Shown here: positions 5,494 through 5,520 of the stretch, piece by piece
How positions within the stretch are numbered: position 1 is the stretch's first letter
How the letters are laid out: every line of letters begins with the position of its first letter
From: Clostridia bacterium
GTDB taxonomy: Bacteria; Bacillota; Clostridia; Christensenellales; UBA1242
DNA: 5,520 nucleotides
Assembly: GCA_017622115.1 (NCBI GenBank)
Contig: JAGART010000054.1
Location: forward strand, 1 to 5,520
Direction: 5' to 3'
Translations under genes and position numbers: made by a program
The notes under the pieces: generated by a model
The model's database searches: none
What the model was told of the DNA's origin: nothing
Seen by the model: only the letters and a program-made list of their open reading frames with translations

Positions 5494-5520
5494 TTAACCA
5501 TTTTGTTTTAAATATTCTGC
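5494..5520 (-). CDS. C-terminal end of an upstream gene (partial, unidentified)
   Basis: Only the last eight codons and the stop are inside the window: AEYLKQNG then TAA at 5496-5494. The frame is favoured because its stop is followed at once by a terminator hairpin; one other frame closes quickly and the third runs through the hairpin. In Clostridia the gene before DUF2953-ytfJ is commonly scpB (segregation and condensation protein B), so scpB is the best guess from synteny. Eight residues are too few to confirm it. Confidence 0.5.
   Translation of the reverse strand, partial: AEYLKQNG

Noticed and set aside
1..5520. CRISPR array, tRNA, rRNA, insertion sequence or integrase
   Set aside because: No regularly spaced repeats, cloverleaf, rRNA-like stretch, transposase or recombinase motif was seen on either strand.

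Overview
The window reads as low-GC, AT-rich DNA from a Gram-positive bacterium of the Clostridia type, probably an uncultured gut lineage. That placement is an inference from the gene neighbourhood and base composition, not from a marker gene. Genes use the standard code, with AGGAG-type ribosome binding sites and short or overlapping gene junctions.

The right two thirds (about 1363-5520) lie entirely on the minus strand. Read in the direction of transcription, they hold: the last codons of an unidentified gene (scpB is a guess from synteny), a rho-independent terminator, a DUF2953/YtfI-like membrane protein, a YtfJ/GerW-family sporulation protein, a DacF-type D-Ala-D-Ala carboxypeptidase, an RsuA/RluB-family pseudouridine synthase, a PlsC-type lysophospholipid acyltransferase, and a small two-helix membrane protein with a PH-like domain. 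The junctions are tight: a 29-nt overlap, a 4-nt ATGA overlap, then 20-nt and 11-nt gaps. The five genes from DUF2953 to plsC are therefore very probably one operon. The DUF2953-YtfJ-carboxypeptidase-pseudouridine synthase order is a known clostridial block. Here it is compact: spmA/spmB are absent between dacF and rluB, and cmk is absent between rluB and plsC.

The left third (1 to about 1230) looks like accessory or decayed prophage DNA. A minus-strand reading frame begins with a good ribosome binding site and about 105 residues typical of a phage tail or fiber protein. It then runs into the antisense strand of an unrelated plus-strand gene. That plus-strand gene (291 aa) is the only clear plus-strand gene in the window. 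It is unrecognised, with a weak resemblance to a kinase-like fold. Between this region and the host block are a 154-nt AT-rich spacer and a long hairpin that fits a minus-strand terminator.

No clear undescribed system is visible. The points most worth a second look are the junction between the truncated phage gene and the orphan plus-strand gene, the identity of that gene, and the terminator placed directly before a DUF2953 gene that has no visible ribosome binding site.
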